The notes under the pieces: generated by a model | Seen by the model: the letters and a program-made list of their open reading frames with translations, nothing else | Told to the model about the DNA's origin: nothing | Database searches by the model: none | Assembly: GCA_964634885.1 (NCBI GenBank) | Contig: CAZWLN010000005.1 | Location: forward strand, 62,001-126,000 | Length of the DNA: 64,000 bases | Direction: 5' to 3' | Origin: DAINRZ01 sp964634885 | Lineage (GTDB): Bacteria > Bacteroidota > Ignavibacteria > Kapaibacteriales > UBA2268 | Translations under genes and position numbers: made by a program | In this document: piece by piece, positions 16,565 through 25,020 of the stretch | How positions within the stretch are numbered: the first letter of the stretch is position 1 | Layout of the letters: the number at the start of each line of letters is the position of its first letter

Positions 16565-18562
16565 TCACCTGGCAATAATAAATCTTCCGGTTTTTACCAC
16601 GGTACCTGATTTCATTGTAATGTAATAAACTCCAATGGGGTAATCCCGGGTTGAAAGTCCGATGCTGCCACGGCCCCGGAGTTCTTTTGCGCCGAATCGT
16701 CCAAGCTCTGTTCCGGTAGAGTTGAAGATGGTAATATTAATATCTGCCGGGTCGGGAGCGGAGTAAGAAATTGCAAGATAATCGCCGGTGGGGTTCGGGC
16801 AGGTACTGACACTCCAATCCGGCCATTCTTCCGGGGCGGCTTCTTCAACAGCGTTTTTTTCATCATCGGCAATCTTTACACCGGCCTGCATGCAGGCCAG
16901 GTTTGCCACTGCTTCCGACATATTCTGATCTGCAGGGTGCGCCTCGTAAAAACCATTGACAAGGGTACCGATCAGAGGTTCATATTGCCAGAGCCACAGC
17001 CAGCGGAAAAGATGGCTGTCGCCGTCGGCGTCGCCGTAGCTGCCGCTTGGGTCGATGTGTGACCGGAAGACAGGATGGGTAGTATCTGAATTGTTCCGGA
17101 TAATTTTTGTAAAAGTATTGCAAAACCGTTTTACTATCGAATCGGGGTAGAGGCTGTTAAAATGTTTGTCGTTAGCTACGCCGGCCATAAACTCAATGTC
17201 GAGGTTGGCATGGCCTACGTCTTCCGGGCGCTTATAGCAGTCCATGAACAGGTGGAAGCCTCCCGGGCCGTAGTGAAAGTGCTTACCCCTGCCGAGTATG
17301 TAATACCTTGCCGTGTTCAGTTCCCCGAATTTGACCCGGAGATCGATCCGGTTAATGCTGTCAAAGGCCGGATTGTCGGGAACTGTAATGTAATTGCCGT
17401 TGCCGAAACGGAGAGCCTTGCCGGTACTGCCGTCAACCGTTTCCGGAGAGCCGTGTACCGTCCCGTGGAAACCGTTACCTGAAGAATCGTTTGCGTTTCC
17501 CTCCATCTTCCAGAGCGCAACCGTAATGCTGTCTCTTGAAAACCTGACTTCATCTGTTACCCCGTTGAAATACTCGTTGCCGTCAACCCTCTTGCCTATC
17601 GACAAGTCGCTGTCGGTGTTTGTAAGGGTCCATTCCGTTGTTGATCGTATGATGGAGTTGCCTTCATCATCGGAAACATTCATCGTAAGCGAATCATCGT
17701 TGAAGTGCAAATTAATGTCATACCATCTGTCAGTAACAAAGGGCCTGATTTCCTCTAATCCCTGGTATTCGTTTTCACCGGTATATCCCCAGAAAACGAG
17801 GGAACCGGCATAATCGAAATACCTCCAGATGTAAGAATTGCTGTCCGGATAGTAGCACAGGCCTTTGTTCAACGGATAAGCAGTATTATTCCAGCCCGAA
17901 CCAGTATATTCCCAATTGTGAAAATCCTGGAAATAACCGGCTGCCATTTCGGTAACGGTTGAATTATAGTAGCCTTTCAGCGTGGTGTCGGGGGTTTGGT
18001 ATGAGTAGCCGCTGTAATGCTTCGAACCGGCACTCCTGTGCAGGTACAGCAGCATGGTTCCGTACGACAGGTACCAGTTGAATGGTGTTTCATAAATTTG
18101 AAAATTTCTCCAGAAAGGAATCAGCTTTTCTTCGAGGTATCGGAGATAGAGGTCAGCCTTCAGATGGTATTGATCATAGAGGGCATCATCGTCGTAAATC
18201 AGATTGACAGCCATTGCGAGCGGAGTAAAGCCATGCCCGGCATAAACCAGGTTGGCCCGCCCTTCTTCCGCCATTGCCGGCGAAGAGACAATCGTGTCGC
18301 AATGAGCAATAATTCTTGAGAGCCACTTGTCCTGTTCTGCCTGTGGTTCATTCCTTACCTTCGCTGCCCTGTACATGGAAATATAAGACCTCAGGACATA
18401 GGTCTCACTCCAGGCTAAGGTAGGCCGTGGAGTAATGCCGTCGGGCCATTTGGTATTGTAGAACATGTACCAGTCTGTACCGAAAGCGCTGCAGAACAGG
18501 GAAACCATGGCTACCATCAGTAAAACTGCATATCTGACGGGAGTACAATACTTGTTCTTCAT
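16565..18562 (-). CDS. Secreted protein with LamG-like insert and T9SS sorting domain
   Basis: 665 residues, with AGAGG before ATG 18562 and a signal peptide ending at CSAFG. Residues of about 25-250 and 440-560 are rich in Trp/Tyr and helices (WYLSYGTMLLYLHRSAG, FQDFHNWEYTGSGWNN, LFRWLWLWQYEPLIG), recalling an alpha/alpha-toroid polysaccharide-processing enzyme, but I cannot name it. Between them (about 275-430) lie LamG/concanavalin motifs in permuted order: the LSIGKR...FNGVTDEVRFS half precedes the ALWKMEGNANDSSGNGFHG...YITVPDNPAFDS half. The C-terminus (CPNPTGDYLAISY...GVYYITMKSG...GRFIIAR) is a T9SS type A sorting domain. Probably surface-exposed or released; carbohydrate binding is inferred. 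Confidence 0.7.
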   Translation of the reverse strand: MKNKYCTPVRYAVLLMVAMVSLFCSAFGTDWYMFYNTKWPDGITPRPTLAWSETYVLRSYISMYRAAKVRNEPQAEQDKWLSRIIAHCDTIVSSPAMAEEGRANLVYAGHGFTPLAMAVNLIYDDDALYDQYHLKADLYLRYLEEKLIPFWRNFQIYETPFNWYLSYGTMLLYLHRSAGSKHYSGYSYQTPDTTLKGYYNSTVTEMAAGYFQDFHNWEYTGSGWNNTAYPLNKGLCYYPDSNSYIWRYFDYAGSLVFWGYTGENEYQGLEEIRPFVTDRWYDINLHFNDDSLTMNVSDDEGNSIIRSTTEWTLTNTDSDLSIGKRVDGNEYFNGVTDEVRFSRDSITVALWKMEGNANDSSGNGFHGTVHGSPETVDGSTGKALRFGNGNYITVPDNPAFDSINRIDLRVKFGELNTARYYILGRGKHFHYGPGGFHLFMDCYKRPEDVGHANLDIEFMAGVANDKHFNSLYPDSIVKRFCNTFTKIIRNNSDTTHPVFRSHIDPSGSYGDADGDSHLFRWLWLWQYEPLIGTLVNGFYEAHPADQNMSEAVANLACMQAGVKIADDEKNAVEEAAPEEWPDWSVSTCPNPTGDYLAISYSAPDPADINITIFNSTGTELGRFGAKELRGRGSIGLSTRDYPIGVYYITMKSGTVVKTGRFIIAR

Positions 18563-18674
18563 TGCGGCCTCTATTTTGCAGAAAGTGATTGAATCCGGCA
18601 GTAACCTTAAGAATTGGCCATGCCATGCCGGGAATACCCGAAAAGAATTCGCGCTGTCAAAGATTTGATGTGAA

Positions 18675-19139
18675 TTAGCCTTTAATGATGCTGTCTAATG
18701 TCTCGATCTCGATGTGCCTTTTGTTCTCAAGTGCAGCGTCAGTACCGATCCTGACGGAATAGCCGCTGCCGGGGATGGTGCCGAAAGATTTTTCTGCCCA
18801 TTCGATCAGCTTAATGCCGTCACTGGATTGAATCAGTTCGGGAAATCCTATGGAGTTGAGCTCAGACTCCGACTTCATGCGGTACAGGTCGATGTGGTAT
18901 ATCAACTGGTCTTCGCCGCCATGGCTACCGTAGTACTGGTTGATGATGGTGAAAGTCGGGCTGGTGATCATCTCATCGACGTCGAAGAATTCGCACACGC
19001 CTTTGATGAAGCCTGTCTTGCCGGCACCCAGGTCGCCGTAGAGAGACACAACATCCCCGTCCTTCAGCCTGGCAGCAAATTTTGCTCCGAGGGCGATGGT
19101 TTCGTCTTCGCTGTTTGTTTCAAATAATTCCTTTTCCAT
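18675..19139 (-). CDS. tsaE: tRNA threonylcarbamoyladenosine biosynthesis ATPase TsaE
   Basis: 154 residues, typical for TsaE. It has the Walker A GDLGAGKT (35-42), the SPTFTIINQY switch, HIDLYRM and LIEWAEK, all diagnostic. TsaE hydrolyses ATP to drive the TsaBCD complex, which makes t6A37 in ANN-reading tRNAs. It lies 39 bases downstream of porX on the same strand, so the two may be co-transcribed. tsaB and tsaD are not in the window. Confidence 0.95.
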   Translation of the reverse strand: MEKELFETNSEDETIALGAKFAARLKDGDVVSLYGDLGAGKTGFIKGVCEFFDVDEMITSPTFTIINQYYGSHGGEDQLIYHIDLYRMKSESELNSIGFPELIQSSDGIKLIEWAEKSFGTIPGSGYSVRIGTDAALENKRHIEIETLDSIIKG

Positions 19140-19178
19140 AGAGCAAAGTTAGCAAAAAAATCGCATTCTACTATCTGC

Positions 19179-20750
19179 TTATTTAGCTTTCAAATTTATC
19201 ACGGGTATTATTGTTTCTTCAAGTGAAATGCCGCCGTGTTGGAAACTGTCGCGGTACTTCTGTATGTAAAAATGGAAATCCGTGGGATAGACAAAGTAGA
19301 AGTCTTCTTTGGCGATGATATTATTAAAGGTCATTCCGATGTTAGGCAGCCTGAAGTCTTCGGGATTCTTTATCATCATGGCATGTTTGGGATCGGCCTT
19401 GACATTCCTACCGAACTTGTACCTCAGGCAGGTAGTTGTCTCACGGTCGCCGATGACTTTTACGCCCCTCATCGAGCGGACAGACCCGTGGTCGGTCGTA
19501 ATTACGATGTTAAGGTCTTTATACTCGGAAAGGGTCTTAAGCATTTTGAACAGGCTGGAGTGCTGGAACCAGGAACGTGTCAGGGTCCTGTAAGCCGATT
19601 CATCGGGAGCAATCTCCTTGAGGATGGCATAGTCAGAACGGGAGTGGGCAATCATATCGACGGCGTTAATGACGATGGCAGTCAGGTGGTTCCTGACATA
19701 CCGGGTGATTTCCGATTCGATTTTCTTACCGAAGTCAGTGTCGTGAATTTTAATGTATTGTACCGGGTCTTTCATTTTGATGCGCTTACGTTTGAGCTGC
19801 TCTTCGAGGAGTTCTTTTTCGAAAGCGTTGAGTTTATGGTCTTCGGTGTTGGCTTCGTCAGACCACCACTGAGGATAATGCTTCTTGATGTCGATGGGGT
19901 AGAGGCCTGCAAAGATGGCATTCCTGGCGTAAGGTGTAGCCGTTGGCAGAATGGAACTGTAATAGCTTTTCTCGAATGTGTAGTAATTGCGCAGCAGTTC
20001 TTCCATTATCAGCCATTGGTCGAGCCTCATGCAGTCCACTACAAAAAAGAAGGTAGGGTTGCCGTCTTTGAGTTTGGGAACGAGGAATTCCTGAACTACG
20101 TCAGAGGAGAACAACGGAGTCCTGTCGTCCTTGTTGTGAATCCAATCCCTGTAATTGTTTTCAAAAAACTTGGAATATTCGGCGTTACATTCTCTCCACT
20201 GGTCCCGGAGAGTCTGTTCGAAACCGAGGTCGGGATACCTGTCGATGTCTATCGAGAAAGAAACAAGTTTCTGGTATATCTCCAGCCAGTCGTACCAGTC
20301 GAGTTTGTCGTAAAGGCGGCGTGTAATCTCGGCGAAGCCCATGGTGTAATTCTGTGTCATCTTTTGTTCGCCGATCCGGTGGGACTCGAGAAACTTCTTG
20401 CAGGCGGCAAGTATCTGTGCGGGATTGACCGGCTTGGTAAGGTAATCGTCTATCTTCCTGCCGATTGCTTCTTCCATTACGCTTTCTGCTTCGTTTTTTG
20501 TAACCATTACCACAGGGGTGGCAGGATCGATCTCTTTCAGTTGTGGTAAAGTGTCGAGTCCGCTGATGCCGATCATCGACTCGTCGAGAAAGACCAGGTC
20601 GTAATGCTTGTCGGTTACCATTTCGACGGCGTCTTCGCCGTTTGTGGCTTTGTCCACCTGGTAGCCGCGCTGCTCCAGAAGTATTATATGTGGTTTAAGC
20701 AGTTCAATCTCGTCGTCGATCCACAGTATCCTGCCTTTGTTCTGTTCCAT
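19179..20750 (-). CDS. porX: PorX-type response regulator with PglZ domain
   Basis: 523 residues, the length of PorX. The receiver domain (1-125) has the acidic pair D12/D13, the phospho-acceptor D56 in LVFLDESM, T84 and K106 in DDYLTKPVN. A helical linker is followed by an alkaline-phosphatase-like PglZ domain from about residue 200, with FFFVVDCMRLDQW, SILPTATPYARNAIFAG and VITTDHGS, the usual metal-site and nucleophile segments. PorX, with sensor PorY and sigma factor SigP, controls T9SS genes in Bacteroidota and its PglZ domain hydrolyses oligonucleotides. Start supported by AGGAG. No sensor kinase is adjacent. Confidence 0.93.
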   Translation of the reverse strand: MEQNKGRILWIDDEIELLKPHIILLEQRGYQVDKATNGEDAVEMVTDKHYDLVFLDESMIGISGLDTLPQLKEIDPATPVVMVTKNEAESVMEEAIGRKIDDYLTKPVNPAQILAACKKFLESHRIGEQKMTQNYTMGFAEITRRLYDKLDWYDWLEIYQKLVSFSIDIDRYPDLGFEQTLRDQWRECNAEYSKFFENNYRDWIHNKDDRTPLFSSDVVQEFLVPKLKDGNPTFFFVVDCMRLDQWLIMEELLRNYYTFEKSYYSSILPTATPYARNAIFAGLYPIDIKKHYPQWWSDEANTEDHKLNAFEKELLEEQLKRKRIKMKDPVQYIKIHDTDFGKKIESEITRYVRNHLTAIVINAVDMIAHSRSDYAILKEIAPDESAYRTLTRSWFQHSSLFKMLKTLSEYKDLNIVITTDHGSVRSMRGVKVIGDRETTTCLRYKFGRNVKADPKHAMMIKNPEDFRLPNIGMTFNNIIAKEDFYFVYPTDFHFYIQKYRDSFQHGGISLEETIIPVINLKAK

Positions 20751-20965
20751 TCATTCTCCTGAATTGTTTTTCAATAAAATATGAAATTTTTAATTAATTT
20801 TTGTAACAACCGACAAAGGCTACCACTTTTGTTATACATTTTTTGCAATTAGAGTGCTTTTGTTGAGAAATATTGTAAATAATTGCCTCCCGGTAAAATA
20901 AAATCCCGGTTTCAGCTTTTATTACAGAATATTAAGTTTGTGATAACAACTTTGTATTTATTAGT

Positions 20966-22288
20966 ATGAATTTGGAAAAATTTACTTTGAAGTCCCAGGA
21001 GTCATTGCAGACCGCCAGGGAGATTGCTTTGAACTACGGTAACCAGTCCATCGAGCCGGTTCACCTGTTCGCAGCCGTGCTCCAGGACAATGCCGGGATT
21101 ATCCCGCAGATACTGCAGAAAACAGGAGCCAATATCTCCTACCTGAAAATAAAAACCAATGAATTGCTCGAAAAACAGCCGAAGGTTACCGGCTCCGCAC
21201 TTGAGAACCCCTTTGTTTCCAACAGTCTTACGAGGGTTCTCGACGTTGCCTTCAAAGAAGCAAAAGCCCTGAAAGATGAATATATCAGCCAGGAACACCT
21301 GCTGCTCGGACTGATTGGTTCAGCTTCTGTTATTGCCGACCTGCTGAAGAGCCAGGGACTTGACAAGGAAACGATTTTGAAGAGCCTGGCCGCTTTCCGT
21401 GGTAACAGGCGTGTAACGGACCAGAACCCTGAGGAAAAATACCAGTCTCTCAAGAGGTACGGCCGGTTGCTGAACGACGAAGCCCGCGAAGGCAGGATCG
21501 ACCCGGTAATCGGCAGGGAGGACGAGATCAGGCGGGTGCTCCAGGTACTTTCGAGAAGGACAAAGAACAACCCGGTGCTCATCGGCGATCCCGGTGTCGG
21601 TAAAACAGCAATTGTCGAAGGCATAGCCCAGAGGATCGTAACGAGGGACGTACCCGATTCTCTCCTGACGAAACAGATAATTACCCTGGACATGGGTGCA
21701 TTAGTTGCAGGTACCGGCTTCCGCGGCCAGTTCGAAGAGAGGCTCAAGGCTGTGGTTAAAGACGTAACCGACTCCCAGGGAGAGATAATACTGTTCATCG
21801 ACGAGATCCACACTCTCATCGGAGCAGGCGCTGTCAGCGGAAGCATGGACGCCGCCAATATCCTGAAACCTGCGCTTGCCCGCGGAGACCTTCACTGCAT
21901 TGGCGCCACGACTCTCGATGAGTACCAGAAACATATTGAAAAAGACGCCGCCCTGGAACGCCGTTTCCAGAAAGTTTTCGTAGCGGAACCGTCTGTTGAA
22001 GACACGGTTTCAATACTGCGCGGCCTGAAGGAAAGGTATGAAGTACATCACGGTGTGAGGATTACCGACCCGGCCATCGTAGCTGCTGCCGAATTGTCGG
22101 ACAGGTACATCAGCGACAGGTTCCTTCCCGACAAGGCAATTGACCTCATCGACGAAGCAGCCAGCAAGCTCCGGATTGAAATCGACTCTATGCCCGAGGA
22201 ACTCGACAGCCTCCAGCGTAAAATACGCCAGTTGGAGATCGAGCGGGAAGCCTTGCGTAGAGAGATTGGTGAAAAATCCGTTAAATAA
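20966..22288 (+). CDS. ClpB-like chaperone lacking the second AAA module
   Basis: 440 residues against about 860 in ClpB. The Clp N-domain repeats (MNLEKFTLKSQESLQ to about 145) and a complete AAA-1 module are present: Walker A GDPGVGKT (207-214), Walker B ILFIDE (275-280) and Arg finger ALERRF (near 333). The reading frame stops at residue 440, just inside the first helix of the coiled-coil middle domain (QRKIRQLEIEREALRREIG). No AAA-2 sequence appears in any frame afterwards; a FlbD gene starts 35 bases on. It is either a real single-ring variant or a truncated gene with a full clpB elsewhere. Disaggregase function should not be assumed. Confidence 0.9.
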   Translation: MNLEKFTLKSQESLQTAREIALNYGNQSIEPVHLFAAVLQDNAGIIPQILQKTGANISYLKIKTNELLEKQPKVTGSALENPFVSNSLTRVLDVAFKEAKALKDEYISQEHLLLGLIGSASVIADLLKSQGLDKETILKSLAAFRGNRRVTDQNPEEKYQSLKRYGRLLNDEAREGRIDPVIGREDEIRRVLQVLSRRTKNNPVLIGDPGVGKTAIVEGIAQRIVTRDVPDSLLTKQIITLDMGALVAGTGFRGQFEERLKAVVKDVTDSQGEIILFIDEIHTLIGAGAVSGSMDAANILKPALARGDLHCIGATTLDEYQKHIEKDAALERRFQKVFVAEPSVEDTVSILRGLKERYEVHHGVRITDPAIVAAAELSDRYISDRFLPDKAIDLIDEAASKLRIEIDSMPEELDSLQRKIRQLEIEREALRREIGEKSVK

Positions 22289-22323
22289 TTTTTTTTGGAA
22301 CAAGTTTTGCTTTTATTCGTTAC

Positions 22324-22548
22324 ATGATAAAGTTATCGAAAATAGACGGAAGAAGTATTGTCGTCAACGCTGACGAGATTGAGACCGTGGAAGCGTTTCA
22401 CGACACGACTTTGAGCCTGAAAAGCGGGAAGAAGATAATTGTAAACGACAGCCCGGATGAGATTATTGAGATGGTGGTCAATTACAGGAAGCGAATAAAT
22501 GACAAAATCAGCGTAATCAGAATTGAAAATGTGAACAATGGGAATTAA
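22324..22548 (+). CDS. flbD: FlbD-family flagellar protein
   Basis: 74 residues. The start MIKLSKIDGRSIVVNADEIE and the following TLSLKSGKKIIVNDSPDEII match the small FlbD family found in flagellar operons of firmicutes and spirochaetes (IxLtrlnGkxfvlNxdlIe...T.itLxnGkkyvV.Esxdevi). Its role in flagellar assembly is poorly defined. It overlaps the next gene by one base of the stop codon (TAATG), so translation is coupled. Its flagellar character agrees with the fliD cluster at the right edge, though the two are 40 kb apart. Confidence 0.75.
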   Translation: MIKLSKIDGRSIVVNADEIETVEAFHDTTLSLKSGKKIIVNDSPDEIIEMVVNYRKRINDKISVIRIENVNNGN

Positions 22549-24518
22549 TGCTGTTGAAAAAGTCAGTTTCTTGCTTTTTTCTTTTAATGTTTTTGTCTTA
22601 TTATGGAATGGCCCAGAGTATGGCGGTTGATTCTTCCATAGCGGAGAGTAGCAAAAACAGGATAGAAGTTACTACCAGCAAAGTAGGCAACGTGTTCCAC
22701 CTGCACGGAACCGCGGACCTGCTCTTTAGCGGTAGCTTCGGTGAGTTTACGCTGAGACAGAACTATCACGGTAACGCCCATAAGAAATATACTACTACCA
22801 TTCGAAGCGATACGATTACAACTGCCGATACCGTCGTCATCGAATATGATACGGTAACGGCTGCCGTCGTTGACAACTGGGACAGCGAGGAGCTGCTGCT
22901 GAGCTGGTCCTATCCCCTGACGGACTACCTGTCGCTGATGATTAACCAGAAGAACACGTTTTTAACTGATAACATCTCAAACGGTACGAACGACCTGAGC
23001 AGGATCAGTTCGCAGTTAGGCTTCATTCTCAGGTCGGGCAATAACATGTACCTTAATTTCTGCGGCGGCCTCGAGGACAATAAGAACCTCGGAATCCGGA
23101 ATGGCGCCGGGATATATACCGTCAACGGCTATGCCCGCAATCTGGAAGTCTTCGAAATGAGGGTGAACACCACACTTACAGGCGAACTACTGCAGATCGA
23201 CGACAACAGGCAATTCGCCGATGTCGGTTTCCAGGCAGATATGTTTAAAAACTATGAGAACAGCGGATTGATTGCCCTCAGCCTGAAGTATAAGAAACAA
23301 AAGAGGGACCTCATCGTTGCGCAGTATATCTCCGGCAGCGACTACCCTTTCGACAGCCGTAACGAAGACCGTATCAGCGGCGATTTCAGGATGGGGTTCC
23401 AGGTTCTCGACCATATCTTTTCCAACTTCTCGATTGCGCTGGGCAACCAGACTGTCGGACGCCGCTACAGCCGTGCCATCGAAGGGCTCAATCAATCCTA
23501 CCTGCGTAAGAACCAGAATATTTTCAACCTGAAGTTCGCCGGCTCATTGGAGTACAAAATTGATAATTTCCTGGAAGCTGTCTCGCTTTCCTACGAATCG
23601 GAGGACAAACGCCACAGGATCAGTAACATATACGGCTTAGACAAAACGGCCGAAGCCGACATGAGGAACCTGGAAAACCAGATGGACTACGTTGCCACTG
23701 TTTCCCGCTTCTCATCGAAGACAGTCTGGAGGGCCTCTTCCAATGACACTCTTCATTTCGATTACAATATGCTCCTGTCGAGGAAAGACACTCCAAGCGA
23801 TGAGAACGACGAAGAGCAGGACGCGCTTTCTGCTTTTTTCAATCTGAACTGGACAAGATATTTTTCGAGGAATTTTACGGCAGCTTTCAATGCCGATCTG
23901 CAAATGAACCACCAGGTTTACCTGAAATCGAGCCAGAGCGCCGGCAATTACCGCCTGAATGTCCTCAGGCTTGCCCCCGAATTCAGGTGGCGTACCGACT
24001 GGTTTACACTCAATCCTGTGTTCGAGATACTCGCCAATTATATGGTGTATGATTATGAAGACACCACTGCAATCAAAAGCAGGAGTATGAGGCAAATATC
24101 TTACAGGGATACGGTTTTCATTCCACTCGAGACCGGTTACAGCATACAGGCCGGACTTGCAATGAAGTATTATGAAAGTGGGAAAATATTGTGGAGTTCT
24201 TTTGCCGAAGCGCCTGAAAGCAGTAACTTCGAACAGTATGTCAGGACATTGATTGTGAAAAATTTTTCGGCACGCAGCTACCTTGGTTTTGGTGTTAAAT
24301 ACTACCAGCTGGACTACAGAAAGATCAGCGGCAGCCGTTCCTTTTCGACGTCCAATGTCGAGTCATTCGGACTGGAGACTGTGATGAACTTCCAGCTGTT
24401 CAACAACAGCAATATTTCTCTCCAGGGATGGTATGAATTTCAGAAAGTTAAAAAAGATAATAAGAAAGAATATAATTCTTTCCCAAATTTTTTTATATTG
24501 ACAACAATTTATTTGTAA
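22548..24518 (+). CDS. Large predicted outer-membrane beta-barrel
   Basis: 656 residues with a signal peptide (cleavage near GMAQS). The remainder is almost wholly alternating amphipathic strands with aromatic girdles (LSWSYPLTDYLSLMINQK, NMYLNFCGGLED, FNLKFAGSLEYK, FFNLNWTRYFSRNFTAAFNADLQ), ending NFFILTTIYL. This pattern and length fit a barrel of about 20 or more strands, of a TonB-independent kind: no plug domain or TonB box is seen. It lies in the middle of the ClpB-like/FlbD/RsbW-like operon, with no gap on either side. Function unknown. Confidence 0.6.
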   Translation: MLLKKSVSCFFLLMFLSYYGMAQSMAVDSSIAESSKNRIEVTTSKVGNVFHLHGTADLLFSGSFGEFTLRQNYHGNAHKKYTTTIRSDTITTADTVVIEYDTVTAAVVDNWDSEELLLSWSYPLTDYLSLMINQKNTFLTDNISNGTNDLSRISSQLGFILRSGNNMYLNFCGGLEDNKNLGIRNGAGIYTVNGYARNLEVFEMRVNTTLTGELLQIDDNRQFADVGFQADMFKNYENSGLIALSLKYKKQKRDLIVAQYISGSDYPFDSRNEDRISGDFRMGFQVLDHIFSNFSIALGNQTVGRRYSRAIEGLNQSYLRKNQNIFNLKFAGSLEYKIDNFLEAVSLSYESEDKRHRISNIYGLDKTAEADMRNLENQMDYVATVSRFSSKTVWRASSNDTLHFDYNMLLSRKDTPSDENDEEQDALSAFFNLNWTRYFSRNFTAAFNADLQMNHQVYLKSSQSAGNYRLNVLRLAPEFRWRTDWFTLNPVFEILANYMVYDYEDTTAIKSRSMRQISYRDTVFIPLETGYSIQAGLAMKYYESGKILWSSFAEAPESSNFEQYVRTLIVKNFSARSYLGFGVKYYQLDYRKISGSRSFSTSNVESFGLETVMNFQLFNNSNISLQGWYEFQKVKKDNKKEYNSFPNFFILTTIYL

Positions 24519-24527
24519 TACTGATTT

Positions 24528-24947
24528 ATGGATAATTTTATACTGAATATTAATAAAATACTGAAAAGCGAGAGGAAATCCATCAAGGAGATTGAACCGC
24601 TGATGTTTGAGATTCGTAAGTCCATTATCATCAACGACCAGAAGTTCTACAACATGCTGATTGCCGTTACGGAAGCGGTTAACAATGCCATTGTCCACGG
24701 CAACCGCTGCGACCCCGACAAGAAAGTTTCCCTTGTCGTCCAGGGATTCAAAGAGTATGTGATCATTACCATCGAGGACGAAGGCAGAGGTTTCGACCCT
24801 GACAGCGTCGCCGATCCGAGAGCTCCTGAAAACCTGATGAAAGAACACGGCAGGGGAGTATTCCTCATCAAACAGCTTTCCGAATATTCAGAATTCAATC
24901 CTTCATCGAAAGGTACAAAGATTACTATGAAATTTCTTACTGACTGA
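24528..24947 (+). CDS. RsbW-like ATP-binding (HATPase_c) protein
   Basis: 139 residues. The N box EAVNNAIVHGN (about 49-59), the G1 box DEGRGFDP (about 84-91) and the G2 box HGRGVFLIKQL (about 107-117) define the GHKL fold of the anti-sigma kinase (RsbW/SpoIIAB) family. Such proteins bind a sigma factor or phosphorylate a STAS antagonist on Ser/Thr. No sigma factor or STAS gene is adjacent, so the partner is unknown. The start is nine bases after the barrel gene. Confidence 0.85.
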   Translation: MDNFILNINKILKSERKSIKEIEPLMFEIRKSIIINDQKFYNMLIAVTEAVNNAIVHGNRCDPDKKVSLVVQGFKEYVIITIEDEGRGFDPDSVADPRAPENLMKEHGRGVFLIKQLSEYSEFNPSSKGTKITMKFLTD

Positions 24948-25020
24948 TGCTGCCCCGATGAAAAACCCCTGCTATTTATGCTTATCCATTAATTGTAAAA
25001 CCTATTTGGTGATGAGATAG

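Noticed and set aside
16374..16568. 64-codon minus frame upstream of serC
   Set aside because: No ribosome site, no recognisable content, and it overlaps the end of the T9SS cargo gene.
19236..20549. 437-codon open frame opposite porX
   Set aside because: Antisense shadow of a clearly conserved PorX; no domain content or ribosome site.
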